A stretch of 64,000 nucleotides of DNA from assembly GCF_001949145.1 (NCBI RefSeq), contig NW_019091468.1, positions 328,941 to 392,940 on the forward strand, given 5' to 3'. Below, piece after piece: positions 35,029 to 46,605 of this stretch (positions are counted from its first letter, which is position 1; each line of letters starts with the position of its first letter). Both the position numbers and the translations under genes were made by a program. The DNA is from Acanthaster planci (lineage: Eukaryota > Echinodermata > Asteroidea > Valvatida > Acanthasteridae). Below the pieces are notes generated by a model. The model made no database searches and was not told the DNA's origin. It saw only the letters and a program-made list of their open reading frames with translations.

Positions 35029-35702
35029 GTTAGTTGAGGAATGAGACTTTCAAGTTTAAAGCTGTAAGAACGTGACTGCCAAAAGGATGAGGTGGAAACT
35101 TCTCAGTTTAAAAGTGTTCTTCCTTTCTGGTTTACAAGTGCTTTATTTACGAAATTTTATATATTAGTATAAAAAGAACAAGATTTGATTAAGGATTTTA
35201 TCGGGTATTTATTATCAGGCTACTATTAAATTGCCTCTTTGTTTTCTGATTCATAGTTATCCAATTTAACGTGCTGGTATTCTGTTACTCCAAAAACAAA
35301 ATTAAATTCAATCAATGAAATACGAAATCAATTGGAGCTTTTTCAAATCATTTCAGGCTTCTTACAATCACAGATTAGAGTTCTTTGTCATAAAAAATGC
35401 ACAAAAGGTTTAGTTTCTTTCTCATTGAGAAATACAAGTAGTTTTCAGTGTAGACATCCCTTATAATTAAGTTCCAGCTCCCACAGTGTCAAATCTGTTC
35501 GCTCAATTCTCAGCACTGCACTCAGGTATTTATAGGGTTTCTGTCGTCCAGATCAATTTGTGACACCAGGTAGCACAGGTGGGAGGGGTAGTGTGGTTGA
35601 CATCAAAAGTGACCACTGATCATCTAAATTTAACGAAATGGCCAAACCTTACAAGAACCACATTTCTAATTTGGAAAGAAATGGTAAGTTCCTGACTGTA
35701 AT

Positions 35703-36325
35703 TTAAACTTCAAAATGTCGGGGTGCCCGGTACCGGAGAGCTTGGCTTTGTACACTGAGCCGGGGTGCCCGAAATCGGACAAAGCAGCTGGGCCTTGAAG
35801 CAAAAGACCAGACTCGGAACAAAAGACTGAGCTGCTGGGAATTGCCAATCAATTTTCGTATGCTGTCAGCACAGAGTGCTGGATTAGCAGAGGTAATCCT
35901 TCATTGTTTTGAAACAGTACATTTATATCATTGAATGCGTCATTCAGTGCCTGCGGATTATCAGCGGGGACAAAAGCACTCCAGCGATGAGCGATACTAT
36001 ACCGCGGTACGCTAATCTGGCTGCATTTATAAAGATACCACTGCCGTTCAGCAACTTACTAGGCAAATTTCGGGAACAAAAGAAATTACGTAACACCGCA
36101 CAATGTGAGCTCTCTTTACTGGGTGGCAGGCCTGGCTGCAATACCTGGGCGTCAATGGAGGTTGCCTGTCAGATTAGAGTAGCCACCAGACAGTCATTTG
36201 TGTGGGTGTAAGCATCCAGTAAATGAAAATATGAATTTTTGAAGAATTTTGAAAATGGAAAATCTTGAAAATCACCCGGGAACTCATCCTGCATGTGCAA
36301 ATTCCACCTGGCAGGAAGTGGTTAA
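35703..36325 (-). mobile_element. TTAA-bounded repeat family 4 copy A (reverse orientation)
   Basis: This 0.6-kb repeat in SPRYD3 intron 6 is bounded by TTAA at both ends and runs opposite to the other copies. Read on the minus strand it starts TTAACCACTTCCTGCCAGG and ends near GGCACCCCGACATTTTGAAG, then TTTAA. Shared interior landmarks include TTACTGGATGCTTACACC, CAGGCCTGCCACC and GTCCCCGCTGATAATCC. No coding capacity was found. Confidence 0.82.
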
Positions 36326-37124
36326 TAGTTCTTGAATTAAATTACACAGCTGAATCTTTCAACCTTGACAAATATGACTGTACAATCAAATGAAAATACA
36401 TCCACAAATTCTATTGATATTTTCAGTGAAGGAAAGGAACTTCATCTTATCAAAACATCATTGAACTTTATGGAATAATCTGCCAAAATAAGTAAGGTAT
36501 TTGCACTTGCCAGTTTCTTTTGTGAAAAGTACTTGAGATGGTTGAGTTCTGCTTCACTGCTGGCCTGGACAACAAAATCTGACAGGCTGGGTTTTCCTCG
36601 GTTCTGTTCTAACTGTGACAGGCTAGTTGTTGCATGAGACACGTGAATTTGTGCCTCTAAATTGTGTCTTGTGGCCAACGAGAAGATGCTTCAAGGGAGC
36701 AACTCAAATGTCATGCTGACATAGCGGAATCATCTGGCATTCTGACTCTCAGCCTAGCCATGGTACTTTCCACATCACTTCCATTTCACACTTCACTCCA
36801 ACAAGCTCAAGATAATGTTTTAATAATAAAAGAGGCAGCTTCTTGCCAGAGCCTGGCTGACCTAATTTACTAGTTTATTATTCAACACGTCTGGAGTGAA
36901 CATTTAACCAACTCGTCAGGAGAGGGGAAAAACTTCCTAGTGGACTCGCATCTCTAATTCAACTCTAAACAATACTTCCTATCAGTGAATGAAAACTGTG
37001 CAGACTACACAAAAGACCTGCATGGAAGGACTCCAACTGGAGGGTGTATATACAATGAGAAAGTTGCTGAAAGTTTCTCATGGCCTGGTCAACTTAAAAT
37101 TAGAGGGGGGGAAAGAACATTCCA

Positions 37125-37960
37125 TTAACCGCTTTCTGCTGGGTGGAATGTGTTCCCGGGCGATTTTTCAAGATTTTCCATTTTAAAATTCTTCAAAAAT
37201 TCATAACTTCATTTACTGGATGTTTATACCCACACGAATGACTATGTGGTGACTACTCTAATCTGACAGGCACCCTCTATTGACGCCTGAGTAATGTGGC
37301 CAGGCCTGCCACCCAAAGAGAGTCCAGAGCAGTGTTGTGTAATTTCCTGTTTTCCCGAAACTGGCCCAGTGCGTTACTGAATGGCAGTGGTGTCTTTTCA
37401 AATGTGGCCAGATTAGCATGCAGCGGCACAGTATCACTCATTGCTGGACTGCTGGAGCACTTTTGTCCCCAGTGATAATCCACGAGCACTGAATGCTGCA
37501 AACAAGTGGTATACTGTTTCAAAACAATGACGGATTACCTCTGCTCATGCCAACTTGAAAATGATGGTAATTTCCAGCAGCCCGGTCTTTTGTTCCGAGT
37601 ACAGTCTTTTAATACAAGGCCCAGGTCCTATATCTAACTTCGGGCACCCCGGCTATGGGTATAAAGCCAAGGTCTCCGGTACCGGGCACCCCGGCTATGG
37701 GTATAAAGCCAAGGTCTCCAGTACTGGGCACCCCGGCTATGGGTATAAAGCCAAGGTCTCCGGTACTGGGCACCCCGGCTATGGGTATAAAGCCAAGGTC
37801 TCCGGTACTGGGCACCCCGGCTATGGGTATAAAGCCAAGGTCTCCGGTACTGGGCACCCCGGCTATGGGTATAAAGCCAAGGTCTCCGGTACTGGGCACC
37901 CCGGCTATGGGTATAAAGCCAAGGTCTCCAGTACTGGGCACCCCGGCACAGAGTAGTTAA
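37125..37960 (+). mobile_element. TTAA-bounded repeat family 4 copy B (with expanded array)
   Basis: It starts TTAACCGCTTTCTGCTGGG and ends CCGGCACAGAGTAGTTAA, so the two ends form a short inverted repeat beginning TTAAC. It has the same interior order as copies A, C and D, plus the 42-bp array at 37641-37945. It lies in SPRYD3 intron 6, about 800 bp from copy A and inverted relative to it. Confidence 0.85.
37641..37945. repeat. 42-bp tandem array, about 7 units
   Basis: A 42-bp unit starting CGGGCACCCCGGCTATGGGT is repeated seven times from 37641, with an incomplete eighth. Units differ by one or two bases (GGTACC, AGTACT or GGTACT). The related sequences in copies A, C and D hold a single unit. 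Because 42 is divisible by three, both strands stay open and give artefactual frames of 100-145 codons. Confidence 0.95.
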
Positions 37961-38149
37961 AATCTGAGGGATTAAAACAGTACACTCACCAAAACCTAAA
38001 AAAGAAAAGAAAAAGGAAAAGAGAGTCTTACAAAGTATTCTTTTATGCTGCCATAAATTGAAACTGTGCAAAACATGTCTAGCTTGTACTTGCCAGAACC
38101 TTTCTTCTTACTCATCCACGGCCTGTTTAGTCCCAACTCTGGAGGAGTT

Positions 38150-38395
38150 TGGCCCGGTGGTTATAGTGGTTTGTGACTCATAATCAGAGGGGTTAGGGGT
38201 TCCAATCTGTGGCCTGTGCGAGCCATTTTACCCCTGCTAGTTTTTCTCCTCCCAGGAGTAAAAAAAAAATGGCCATTGGCATTAGCCGGGGAGCAATTTG
38301 CTATTAACTAGCATCCCTTCCAGGAGGGAATAGAAGTTATTTCCTGCCAGGGATCGGAGATTAGGAACAACCAGATGACCCACATTTGCTGGGAC
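38150..38395 (+). mobile_element. Probable tRNA-derived SINE
   Basis: The segment begins with a tRNA-like head (TTGGCCCGGTGGTTATAGTG, weak B box GGGGTTCCAATC) and continues with CCTCCCAGGAGTAAAAAAAA. No second copy is visible in the window. It ends just before SPRYD3 exon 7. Confidence 0.5.
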
Positions 38396-38448
38396 GATAC
38401 TTTCTTCTAAACTCTCCAGCGCTTGATTTTTTTGTCGTTGACCCACAG

Positions 38449-38677
38449 TGATGAAGGTGAGAGCGACAACGAAGACGTGGGCGTGGTGAAGGCATGGCAG
38501 GACCGGGAGGGGCCCTTCAACCGGCTGAACCGGCTGGACCGCCTGGCCCAGGACAACTTTGCCCTGGATGTCTATGACCTGTCCGAGGACGAGTACGAGG
38601 ACTACCTGTCAGAAGAGGAAGAGGAGGAGGAGCCACAGATTGATGGGGTGCATCAGGGCGCCAAGGTGCAGGTGCAT
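38449..38677 (+). CDS. SPRYD3: SPRYD3 exon 7 (acidic insert in SPRY 2)
   Basis: The acceptor is GACCCACAG and the donor is GTGCAT|GTAAGT. It encodes DEGESDNEDVGVVKAWQDRE, a hydrophobic-basic middle (NRLNRLDRLAQDNFALD) and the polyacid run LSEDEYEDYLSEEEEEEE, before KVQVH. Vertebrate SPRYD3 also has an acidic loop at this point, but this one is longer. Confidence 0.94.
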
Positions 38678-39073
38678 GTAAGTATGCTATGATTTGAGGG
38701 AGGGGGAAGTTTTGAATTAAGAGAATGGGTGGAGCTATGGAGGATGGTGGGTGGAGCCTTCAAGAGGAGTGGGTGGAGCCTTGAAGGGAATGGGGTGGGG
38801 ACATGGTAGGCAGTGGGTGGAGCAAGGAGTTGAATGGCTTTAGTAATGAAATAGTGGGCAGAGCCATGGTGGAGTGTGGGTGGAGCCATGCATGATGGAA
38901 AGTGGGTGGAGCCATTGTGTTGAATAGGTGAAAGACAGAAGGAGGAGCCAGTCAGGGGCAGTATTAATTGCTCAGATGAAGTTTAAAATTTGCTTCTTTC
39001 AAGAATCTGAAATCAGTTTAGTAAAAACCCATCAGTTATTGTTTTCAGTGTCATTTCTATGTGTGAAATCCAG

Positions 39074-39208
39074 GTGTTCTTCACTAGAAATGGAACGACA
39101 ATAGGGAGAAGAGAGGTGCATATTCCAGGCTCGGGCTTCTATCCAACTATCGGCATGCTCAGCTTAGATGAAAAGGTTCGGGTTGACCTTCGACCCCTGA
39201 GTGGTTGA
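39074..39208 (+). CDS. SPRYD3: SPRYD3 exon 8 and stop
   Basis: It follows AAATCCAG and encodes VFFTRNGTTIGRREVHIPGS, then GFYPTIGMLSLDEKVRVDL and RPLSG before TGA. The C-terminal PLSG is identical to the end of the vertebrate protein, which confirms the frame and the last exon. Confidence 0.97.
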   Translation: MFFTRNGTTIGRREVHIPGSGFYPTIGMLSLDEKVRVDLRPLSG

Positions 39209-39577
39209 CCCTCTACCTTTGCCCCTGAAGTTAGGAGGTTTTTGGTAGCGTCTCCATTTTTGTTAATATTTGTCTTGAAAGTACTTGCGCAAGTCATTTC
39301 ATAGTGACCAGTGTGACATTTGACCTTGAAGGTCATGACCTCTGACCAGCCAATCACTGTAGTGAATCTGCAGTTAGGAGTTTGTTTCCACCCAGTCAAG
39401 AAAGAGAATAGTTGCCAACCTACTTGAAGCGCAAAAGAAGACTGTAAGACAAAGTGCTGTCCAAAGTGTCCAGAAATTTTGACTCGTGACAAAACAAACA
39501 AGCTCTTGCCTTCAAGCTCCTTTCTGCCTATTCTGTGCTAATCTTCACAAATGCAGTGGATTCCTAATCACTGGCAA

Positions 39578-40031
39578 ATAACCTTATGCTGCTGGGTTTA
39601 ATTGAAGTTGCATGACGTATTCCCGGGGGATTTTCCAGATTTTACATTTTCAAAATTCTTCAAAAATTCATAAACTTCGTTTACTGGATGTTTACACCCA
39701 CACAAATGACCGACTGGTGACTACTCTAATCTGACAGATAATACGTATTGACGCCCGAGTATTTCAGCCAGGCCTGCCATCTTGTAAAGAGAGCCCAGAT
39801 TGTGTGGTGTTACCTAATTTTCTTTTGTTCCTGATATTGGCCCAATTCCCCTCGTGGCATCTTTTCAAATGCGGACCAAAAAAATGTTGGCAATTCCCAG
39901 CAGCCCTGTCTTTTGTTCCGAGTACGGTCTTTTGTTACAAGGCCCAGCTCCTTTTCCCAAGTTCGGGCAGCCCGGCTTTGCATATTAAGCCAACATCTCC
40001 GGTTGCGGGAACCCCGGCACAAAGTCGATAA
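39578..40031 (+). mobile_element. TTAA-type repeat family 4 copy C (ends decayed)
   Basis: It begins ATAACCTTATGCTGCTGGGT and ends CCCCGGCACAAAGTCGATAA, with the terminal TTAA mutated at both ends. The interior has TTTACTGGATGTTTACACCC, CAGGCCTGCCA and the GCACCCCGG-like unit in single form. It is shorter than copy B, lacking part of the middle. It lies about 370 bp past the SPRYD3 stop codon, probably in the 3' UTR. Confidence 0.8.
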
Positions 40032-40988
40032 GGGTAAGTTTGGGCGTGGACTATAGTTCGACCAGTAGTCAATTGCTTTTTAACAATGCGCATGCGCAAA
40101 GCAGTTACACCCGAACAACCCCGGTTGGTCAATGTTTTAATCTCATTGCTACTCACATTTCACCATTGGCTGCGAGTCTGGCAGGGTACATGGTCATTGA
40201 AAATCTCGTACAATTGTTTCATGTGAATGGTTCCCTCTGTAATGATAAATGAAATTGGCTATCGATGACCAGCAGTGCGACCATACCCCTGAAACTACAT
40301 GGTCCCAAGTGACTTTCTAGTGGACACTAGATAATCCAAACCATCTGTCGTTTGGGTGGTTTTAGTCAAACTGCAGTAACCTGTACTCGTCGCTGGAATT
40401 CGCCTTTTGTTCCCATGTGCAGCTGAATACAGCCTGTAGTGCCCTTGTGGTTCACTGTTTCCATCTTTTGTGTCTGTCTGTGGTGACCTTTCCCTTTTGA
40501 CCCCAACTAGGGTCTTTGTGGTCAGCTGACGGCCGTTTCTCAGATCCCAGCTTTGGCTTCGCCTTGAGCATCCGGCTCAACCTGGGTCCTTCTTTATTGC
40601 TTCTAACTGGGCCAAGAGGTTATCACAAATGATGATAAACAAATGATGAGCTAAGAAGGTAAAAAGACCGGCATGTTCTAAATCGGTCCAGTAAATGGCC
40701 CACGATTACCACACAGAAGACAAAGCTTAGATTTCAGAAAGGAAAGCAGTGTCTATATTTCTGAATCACTTCAGTACCCTCTTCGGTGGATTAAAAAAAA
40801 AAAGTACTGAGAATGTTGTGTGTGACGGTGTTAACGTGTTGGTTGTACGAGGAGAATCAATTGTGTGTTGTGCAACTGTTGCGCTGCGTATTGCAGGTGT
40901 CTGGAAAAGATATTCCTTAGTGGGTATTTTAGGTGCCGTAGCTTCTAAAGATGGTAACTAGTCAAGTGATGGAACTCTGAGTTGTAGG

Positions 40989-41106
40989 CCTTGTCCAAAT
41001 TACTTGGCTACGGCTTGGAATGCAAGCAAATCTATGATAGCAGCTGCGGCCTCTTCCCATAGAGTTGTGTGATTTCAAGCCGCAGCCAAATAATTCAGGC
41101 ATGGCC
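40989..41106. repeat. Foldback repeat (TTACTTGGCTACGGCTTGGA)
   Basis: CCAAATTACTTGGCTACGGC pairs with GCCGCAGCCAAATAATTCAG about 60 bp away, with some mismatches. It directly adjoins the inverted-repeat element at 41110. Confidence 0.65.
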
Positions 41107-41109
41107 CAA

Positions 41110-41286
41110 TAGACCTTTATCATAATGCTGCCATGTTTGTCTTGTTCCCTGCACACCTATTGGAAATAGTAATACACTTGCACATGTTGATAAAAGGAAA
41201 CAGACTAGCTTTTCTTTCCGCCTCAGTATGGTTACATTGCTTTGAATGGTAGAAAAGCAAGATGGCTGCCCCATGATAGAGGTCTA
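41110..41286. mobile_element. MITE with TIR TAGACCTYTATCATRATGCT
   Basis: The left end is TAGACCTTTATCATAATGCT then GCCATG, and the right end is AAGATGGCTGCCCCATGATA then GAGGTCTA. The inverted repeat is about 25 bp with a few mismatches around 125 bp of non-coding sequence. Confidence 0.8.
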
Positions 41287-44200
41287 CTCCACAGGTTTCC
41301 CTGTTGGAAAAATGAAGCCATCTGCAAATAAACCGGATGTGGCTATAGTAGCACATAACTGTATGGAATATAGCTGCAGCCACTTACCAAATTAGCAGAT
41401 AGCTACTTGGACATGTGGCAGAGTAGAAACGAAAGTAACCAAATGTTTATTTTTGCTATGTATGTATAGATGCACAGAACACTGATTAGCTGTGTCGTTG
41501 CTGTGCATTTCTTGTTTGGATCTGTGGACACTGTGTCATGTTTTGCGCTTCAAAAGGCTTTATGTAAAAAAAAAATTAAAAATGTGTATAAAGTATATGA
41601 AATAACAATATATATATTTGACTTTATGCAACTGATGCTTAAGTTGGGGTGTAGGTTTTGACATTGTTAGCAGAGGCAGGGGAAGTAGTTTTTGTATTAT
41701 TTGTTGGTTCCAGTTCTACCCAGAACTTGGGGGAGGGGGAAGTTCCATCATGATCCCAAGTTGAACAGGTATTTCTTGAAGTTCAAACAGAACAGGCCTA
41801 GATACCAGTCTTCCCACCTGTTGAAAATAATGGCATTCCTTGGCCATTCATCATGGAGCCGTTCCACAACACAGACGCCACTACACAAAACATGTGGCTG
41901 CCGTAAATGCACTATGTTGGATCCCAGATTTTTGCAGCGTTCACCCATGGTCAGTTTGCTGGACTGCAGTGAAAGCGAGGCTGAAATGGCACACTTTAGT
42001 TTGCTACTGAGATTTCTGCGTGTCAAGAGCAGGCTACACGTTGAAATTGCAGAGTACGGGTCCTGCAAGTGCAGCCTCGCTTTGGTTCCAGCAGCAAGAA
42101 TCCATTTGGATGGGTAATACTCAATACACCCATCTTGATAGCCATGGATGATACTGTTGTAATGGCATTGCATGGTACTCTTGAGTTGACAGTGGTTAAG
42201 GATCATGAAGGAAAATGCCGTAGTTGTTTCGAGAAGAACAAACACTTTCTTCCCCACTAATTTTTTACACAGTACACGGCTGCTGGTTTGCTGGTCTCTG
42301 CATTATAGCGTACTGTTATATACAGCATAGATGTACGTTTAGAAAGCACACCTTTCTCAACTCGCAGAAATATTAAGCTGTTGCGTAGGCTGATCCTCGA
42401 CCACAGCAAAATGTTTAGACTTGATGCAGTAATAGAGGTCTTTCATGTGATGTAACATGACGAGCAAAGGCACGTCAGGAAGCATACCATATCCGTGGAG
42501 GCGTGTTCATCTTCGAATCTTTGTTGGCAAATTCATGTACGCCTACATGTTGGAGAGACTTCGAAGGTGTGCACGTTTCGGCTCGAAATACGGTGTACAT
42601 TGAACGCTGACCGTCAAAAATCATGTGGCTGAAAATCTTCTGCTCTCCTGGCAATTTATTGGGAATTATTGGGAATCAAGGAACTTCATAGGTTACATGT
42701 AAATCACTGGTCAGCCACTGCAGGGAACCATTGACACTTTCTTTACACATGCACTTTCCCATGGAACCAGTGGAGGCCCATAATCCACAGAGCCCTGAAG
42801 GAAACACAGTAAACAGTGTGGCATCATCAGCACCGAGGCCTGTGAAAGAAAAGTTCATTAAAAATATGCATGTTTCCTTGGTATTGAATTGAAAATCAGT
42901 ATTTGCTTGGAAACAGGTATGCCCAAAATAAGAGTTACAGGTCAGCAAACGTTGGAACACAATTTGCTCAAATACAGTTATAAAAAGCTGCTCGCTCACA
43001 GTTGCTGTCCATGTCCCTGAAAACTGACCATCCTCAGCTTGCAAGGTTTTTGTGTTATTCAAATGAGCATCAGCAACATAGGCAAAGAGAATCACTTGGC
43101 CAAAGTGGTCCATCCATTTTGCTGTGGTTAGGAATGCTTTTCATAGCAGTGGACTGAAAGTATAAATGTAGTTTTGATGTATAAATTTGATGTAATTTAG
43201 TACAGTACAAACTCAAAGCTCCACTGTATAATTGTAAACTCGCGCTTCAGAAAGAAAAAATTATGCTCCGAAGACTTGTACATTGTTGTAAGATATTAGA
43301 AAATAATTTGCTTTGAATTTTCCGATAGAAATTGGGGAGGACCAAGTTAAAGATAACTCACAAGACTGGAGAGTTGTTGCTTGTTGCTGTTGTGGGCAAT
43401 AGCTTTTTTTTTCTTGAGCGTTTATGTATGGAATGAATTGGACACACGTGTATGTAGCATTGTGTAGTTGTAACTCACACGGGTATTTTTATGAATGCCT
43501 GTAAATGGTTTCTTTTGTTGCATCTTCCGTTGTAAAGCCGCTTTTGTTCAAGTTGGTATAAGAATTTTGCTTTCTACTGGTATTGCCTTATGTTGATAAC
43601 ATTGAAGCAGAAAGTTGACTTTCCAACGTTTGGATTTGCATATCAAGTGATAATCGGGAGCATTGTAGATTCAGAATGAGCTGTGACCAATTCTTGTGGA
43701 ACTGCATAATTGATCCATGGCAATATTCTTGGCAAAAAAGGATAAAACAGTAATCGATTGCGTCCACTAAACCACCTGACCGATAGTGGGTATCAACTCC
43801 ATATCAACGTGTTTTGAGTGTTGTTTTACAAACAATACAGCCAAGTTATGGTAGAGTACCCAGCACATCAGTAGTCCGAGTACAGTACCTACCGTCGTTT
43901 TTGTTTTTGGTAAATGATATTTATGAAGCACTTTTTGTGGACGTCGTGTTGGTTGATGTTTAATATCCACTACAGGTCCTGTGACTGAGCTGGCTGGTCT
44001 GTCGTATTGCAATACATGTAAACTGGCATTTTGGGTATATTGGTTGCTTTTTGTTTTTCTTGCTTAGCACATATCTCTGCTCAGCAGTTTTATTTACTTT
44101 GCTGTTTCACGGTCTTGAACCCAGCAAGTACAAAGTGTGATTGTAGTCAAGTGAACCTGTATTGTGTACATTATGCGGTAATTTTTAAATGTGTCACAGT

Positions 44201-45876
44201 GCTATGATTATGTCTATCATAAGTCATCATCCCGTCACAAGTCATTCAAATGAACCGTGACAGAAGCCTTACTCTGTCATCATTCGCCCAGTTTCTTACG
44301 ACTGGTCTTGTGAGTGAACTTGGGATGGGCTAAAAACACTGGCACGTTTAGGAAAAGGTCCATGTTCTATTGTGCTCACTGGGAAAATACGAGGTTGTCG
44401 GTGAATTACAGGATAATTTTTTGGGGTACAAGTCCCAGTGCAGAGGCAGTTTCATATACCACACGTGTTTCCAATCTGTCCAGTGGTTTGCTTCCAGACT
44501 TCATCAATCATTGATTTTGATGACGTCTGTTCAGTACAAATTCCTTTTCCTCTCCGAACTAAAAAAATTCCTTTGTCTTCCATTATTTTGAAATTGTGTT
44601 ACTTGAACAATTTAATCTTGACAAATTTGATTTGTAATTGGATCTGGTGCAAAGGGAAGGTATTGAATCAGTGCGAATGTCTCCTTGTAATCACGCATTA
44701 TTTATATCTAATTAGCATAACGTACATTACTCATGAATTAACACCATGCACGTGATCATGTTGAACTTGGTACATGCAATCTGAATTCAGGATTTCTGAG
44801 TTGTTTATACATCGAGGAAACGTTTGTCAAATTGTGTTCCTCTTTGATATGAGATATTAAAAGCAACTGTTGCTCTTGGAAGGATCATTGGACGTGAAAG
44901 CTGATTCTTTCCCTACCCCCCAACTCCCTGGTCTTACCGATGGATGCTTGTACAGAACCTTAAAGATACTCCAGTGCCAATTTGTACAAGTATTTGCACC
45001 CACCACTTTGGAATGGCTTTGTATTGGCACACGTCTTTGAGCAGGCAGACTTTAACGACGGGAACCGTATACCTACAGTGTCAATGCATTATGTTACCAC
45101 AAGCCATGTCCACAAGTCAACGGCTGCGACTTGAAATAACACCTGTGCCAATGGATGCCACCACCTACTGATACCTAGTGCCTGCAGCCGCTTCCCATAT
45201 TCACGTGCATCTCTGAGCCACAGCCAATTCAAGTGCACACGGTCCCAGACCCCCCCCCCGAGTCCGCATCTGCAAAAGTTGTCATTTAGCTGCCGACGAC
45301 GGACAAAGAAAGCTTTGTGGAAATACATGTGCAATCAGAATGAGACATGCGACAGCGGGACAAACACGGCGGAAAAAGATCACCACCACGGACTGAATTT
45401 CAGTTTTTATAAGCTCTGCTTCTTTAATTCTTCCACGACATTTCCCCGACTTGTTGAATAAACTTGCATCTTCAGCCTGACACGGTCCTTTTCAACGGTC
45501 ATCACCATGCAGGATGTATATATACATGGTTCAGGCTACAGCACGGCACGGGGCTAAAAAGACCTGTTGTGTTTATTCCTGTGGGAGACAGAAAGTACGT
45601 ACGGAGGAAAAAGTACGTCAGTTAAAGGGCCAATCGGAATTCACTTCAAAAAAGAAGCTTCATGAATTGCAGTCAAACCTCGTCAACACGTTCACTGCCG
45701 CGCAAAGCTCCAAAGGGGCATTCCCATTTGCCAAGCGTTGTACGTATGCGCGTGCATTTAACAGGTACCGTTCACGCGACTAGTTGAATATGAGTATTTT
45801 ACGGATGCAAGTAGACGGCAGTTAACGTGTCGACAAGTACTGTTTATGCTAACAACAAGGAAATTTTTAGGTCTCA

Positions 45877-46051
45877 ATACGGCCGTTTCACAATAGTGCG
45901 CCACCAAGAGTTTGTAATGCATTAGCCAATCACACTGCGCAAAATTTGTGGACCCAATGCGTGTTTGGAAATGGTCGACAATTTTCACGGGTTATGATTG
46001 GACAGCGTGTTGCAAACTCTTGGTGGCGCACTATTGTGAATCGCCTGTATT
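45877..46051. mobile_element. Foldback MITE family 2 copy 3
   Basis: The arms are AATACGGCCGTTTCACAATA and ATTGTGAATCGCCTGTATT, with inner arms CGCCACCAAGAGTTTGTAAT and GCAAACTCTTGGTGGCGCAC. It is about 85-90% alike to the copy at 13949-14121, including AAATGGTCGACAA in the loop. It lies between SPRYD3 and RPL12. Confidence 0.88.
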
Positions 46052-46277
46052 CTTAGTTCATTGTTTTCATTCTAGTAATACAAGGATCCTGTTATAAGAA
46101 GGTTATCTTCAAAGTCCGAAGGACCTCAGGAACCAAAGGTGGAGACTTCAGAAGTGTTTTTTTTTCCCAGAATTTTGCAATGCTCTAGAATGTTGGTTCC
46201 AGAATCCTGGGACTGCCTCTTTGACCAGAGCCTGACGGCACAGGACGATCTTCAACCAGAAAGATGCAAAAGCTCAC

Positions 46278-46477
46278 CTCTGGAACTTCAATTTCTTCAT
46301 TGTTGATCTTCTCGATGACGTCGTGCGGGTTCATGCCGTCCACCGTGCAGCCCACTGACTGCGCCGTGCCCAGGATCTCCTTGACGGTGCCAGATAGCTC
46401 TCGGGCCATGGAGCGCTCCCGCATGGTGCGGGCGATCTTGACAACCTCGTCAAAGGCTATGTTGCCATTGTGCTTGA
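46278..46477 (-). CDS. RPL12: RPL12 exon 4
   Basis: It is entered at CATCAAG|TC on the minus strand, completing an Ile codon with the last base of exon 3. It encodes [20 protein letters not shown] and [20 protein letters not shown], then [20 protein letters not shown] and EIEVPE. The donor is CCAGAG|GTGAGC. Since human RPL12 ends ECPAS, almost all of the protein is complete at this point. Confidence 0.95.
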
Positions 46478-46605
46478 CTTGATGAGGGGAAGACAGGACA
46501 AAACAATGGCAGCTGAGAAACCTTTTGCTCTGTCAGACCCTCTCGCAATTATACTTTTGTTTCTATGACCACATGACAAATATACCGCTCTTGACACTGA
46601 GAAAG

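Larger units (their letters stand above)
28246..39208 (+). other. SPRYD3: Gene locus: SPRYD3, SPRY domain-containing protein 3
   Basis: Eight coding exons (28246-28512, 30748-30875, 31861-32005, 33178-33360, 33908-34115, 34914-35028, 38449-38677, 39074-39208) join with consistent phases 0, 2, 0, 0, 1, 2, 0. They encode 469 residues; vertebrate SPRYD3 has about 440. The first SPRY domain covers roughly residues 45-225, and the second begins near residue 242 and ends at the C-terminus. The second is best conserved, with RHPGWNYGSIAYHADDGKIF, GDIMGCGIMFPRDYI, VFFTRNG and GFYPTIGML. An acidic exon interrupts it. SPRY domains bind other proteins; the role of SPRYD3 is not well defined. The first coding exon starts four bases after an acceptor, so a 5' UTR exon lies upstream. 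Confidence 0.95.
39209..46277. other. Region between SPRYD3 and RPL12 (tail to tail)
   Basis: This 7-kb stretch presumably contains the SPRYD3 3' UTR, the RPL12 3' end and the last codons of RPL12. It holds repeat family 4 copy C, two inverted-repeat elements near 41 kb and one foldback MITE at 45.9 kb. Two minus-strand frames, 41748-42257 (169 codons) and 42676-43113 (145 codons), are long but match nothing I recognise. A GAATAAAC motif at 45458 could be a polyadenylation signal. Confidence 0.55.

Noticed and set aside
37555-38071. Overlapping open frames of 100-145 codons on both strands with YGYKAKVSGTGHP-type repeats
   Set aside because: They are produced by the 42-bp tandem array inside a transposon copy; every strand and frame behaves the same and there is no start context or splice support.
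41748-42257. Minus-strand frame of 169 codons, the longest gap-free complete frame in the window
   Set aside because: No recognisable domain and no splice context; a plus-strand frame of 141 codons overlaps it, and the region is probably 3' UTR or intergenic.
42676-43113. Minus-strand frame of 145 codons rich in Phe, Thr and Cys
   Set aside because: No family recognised, no supporting exon nearby, and composition typical of chance reading of AT-rich DNA. A transcript would be needed.
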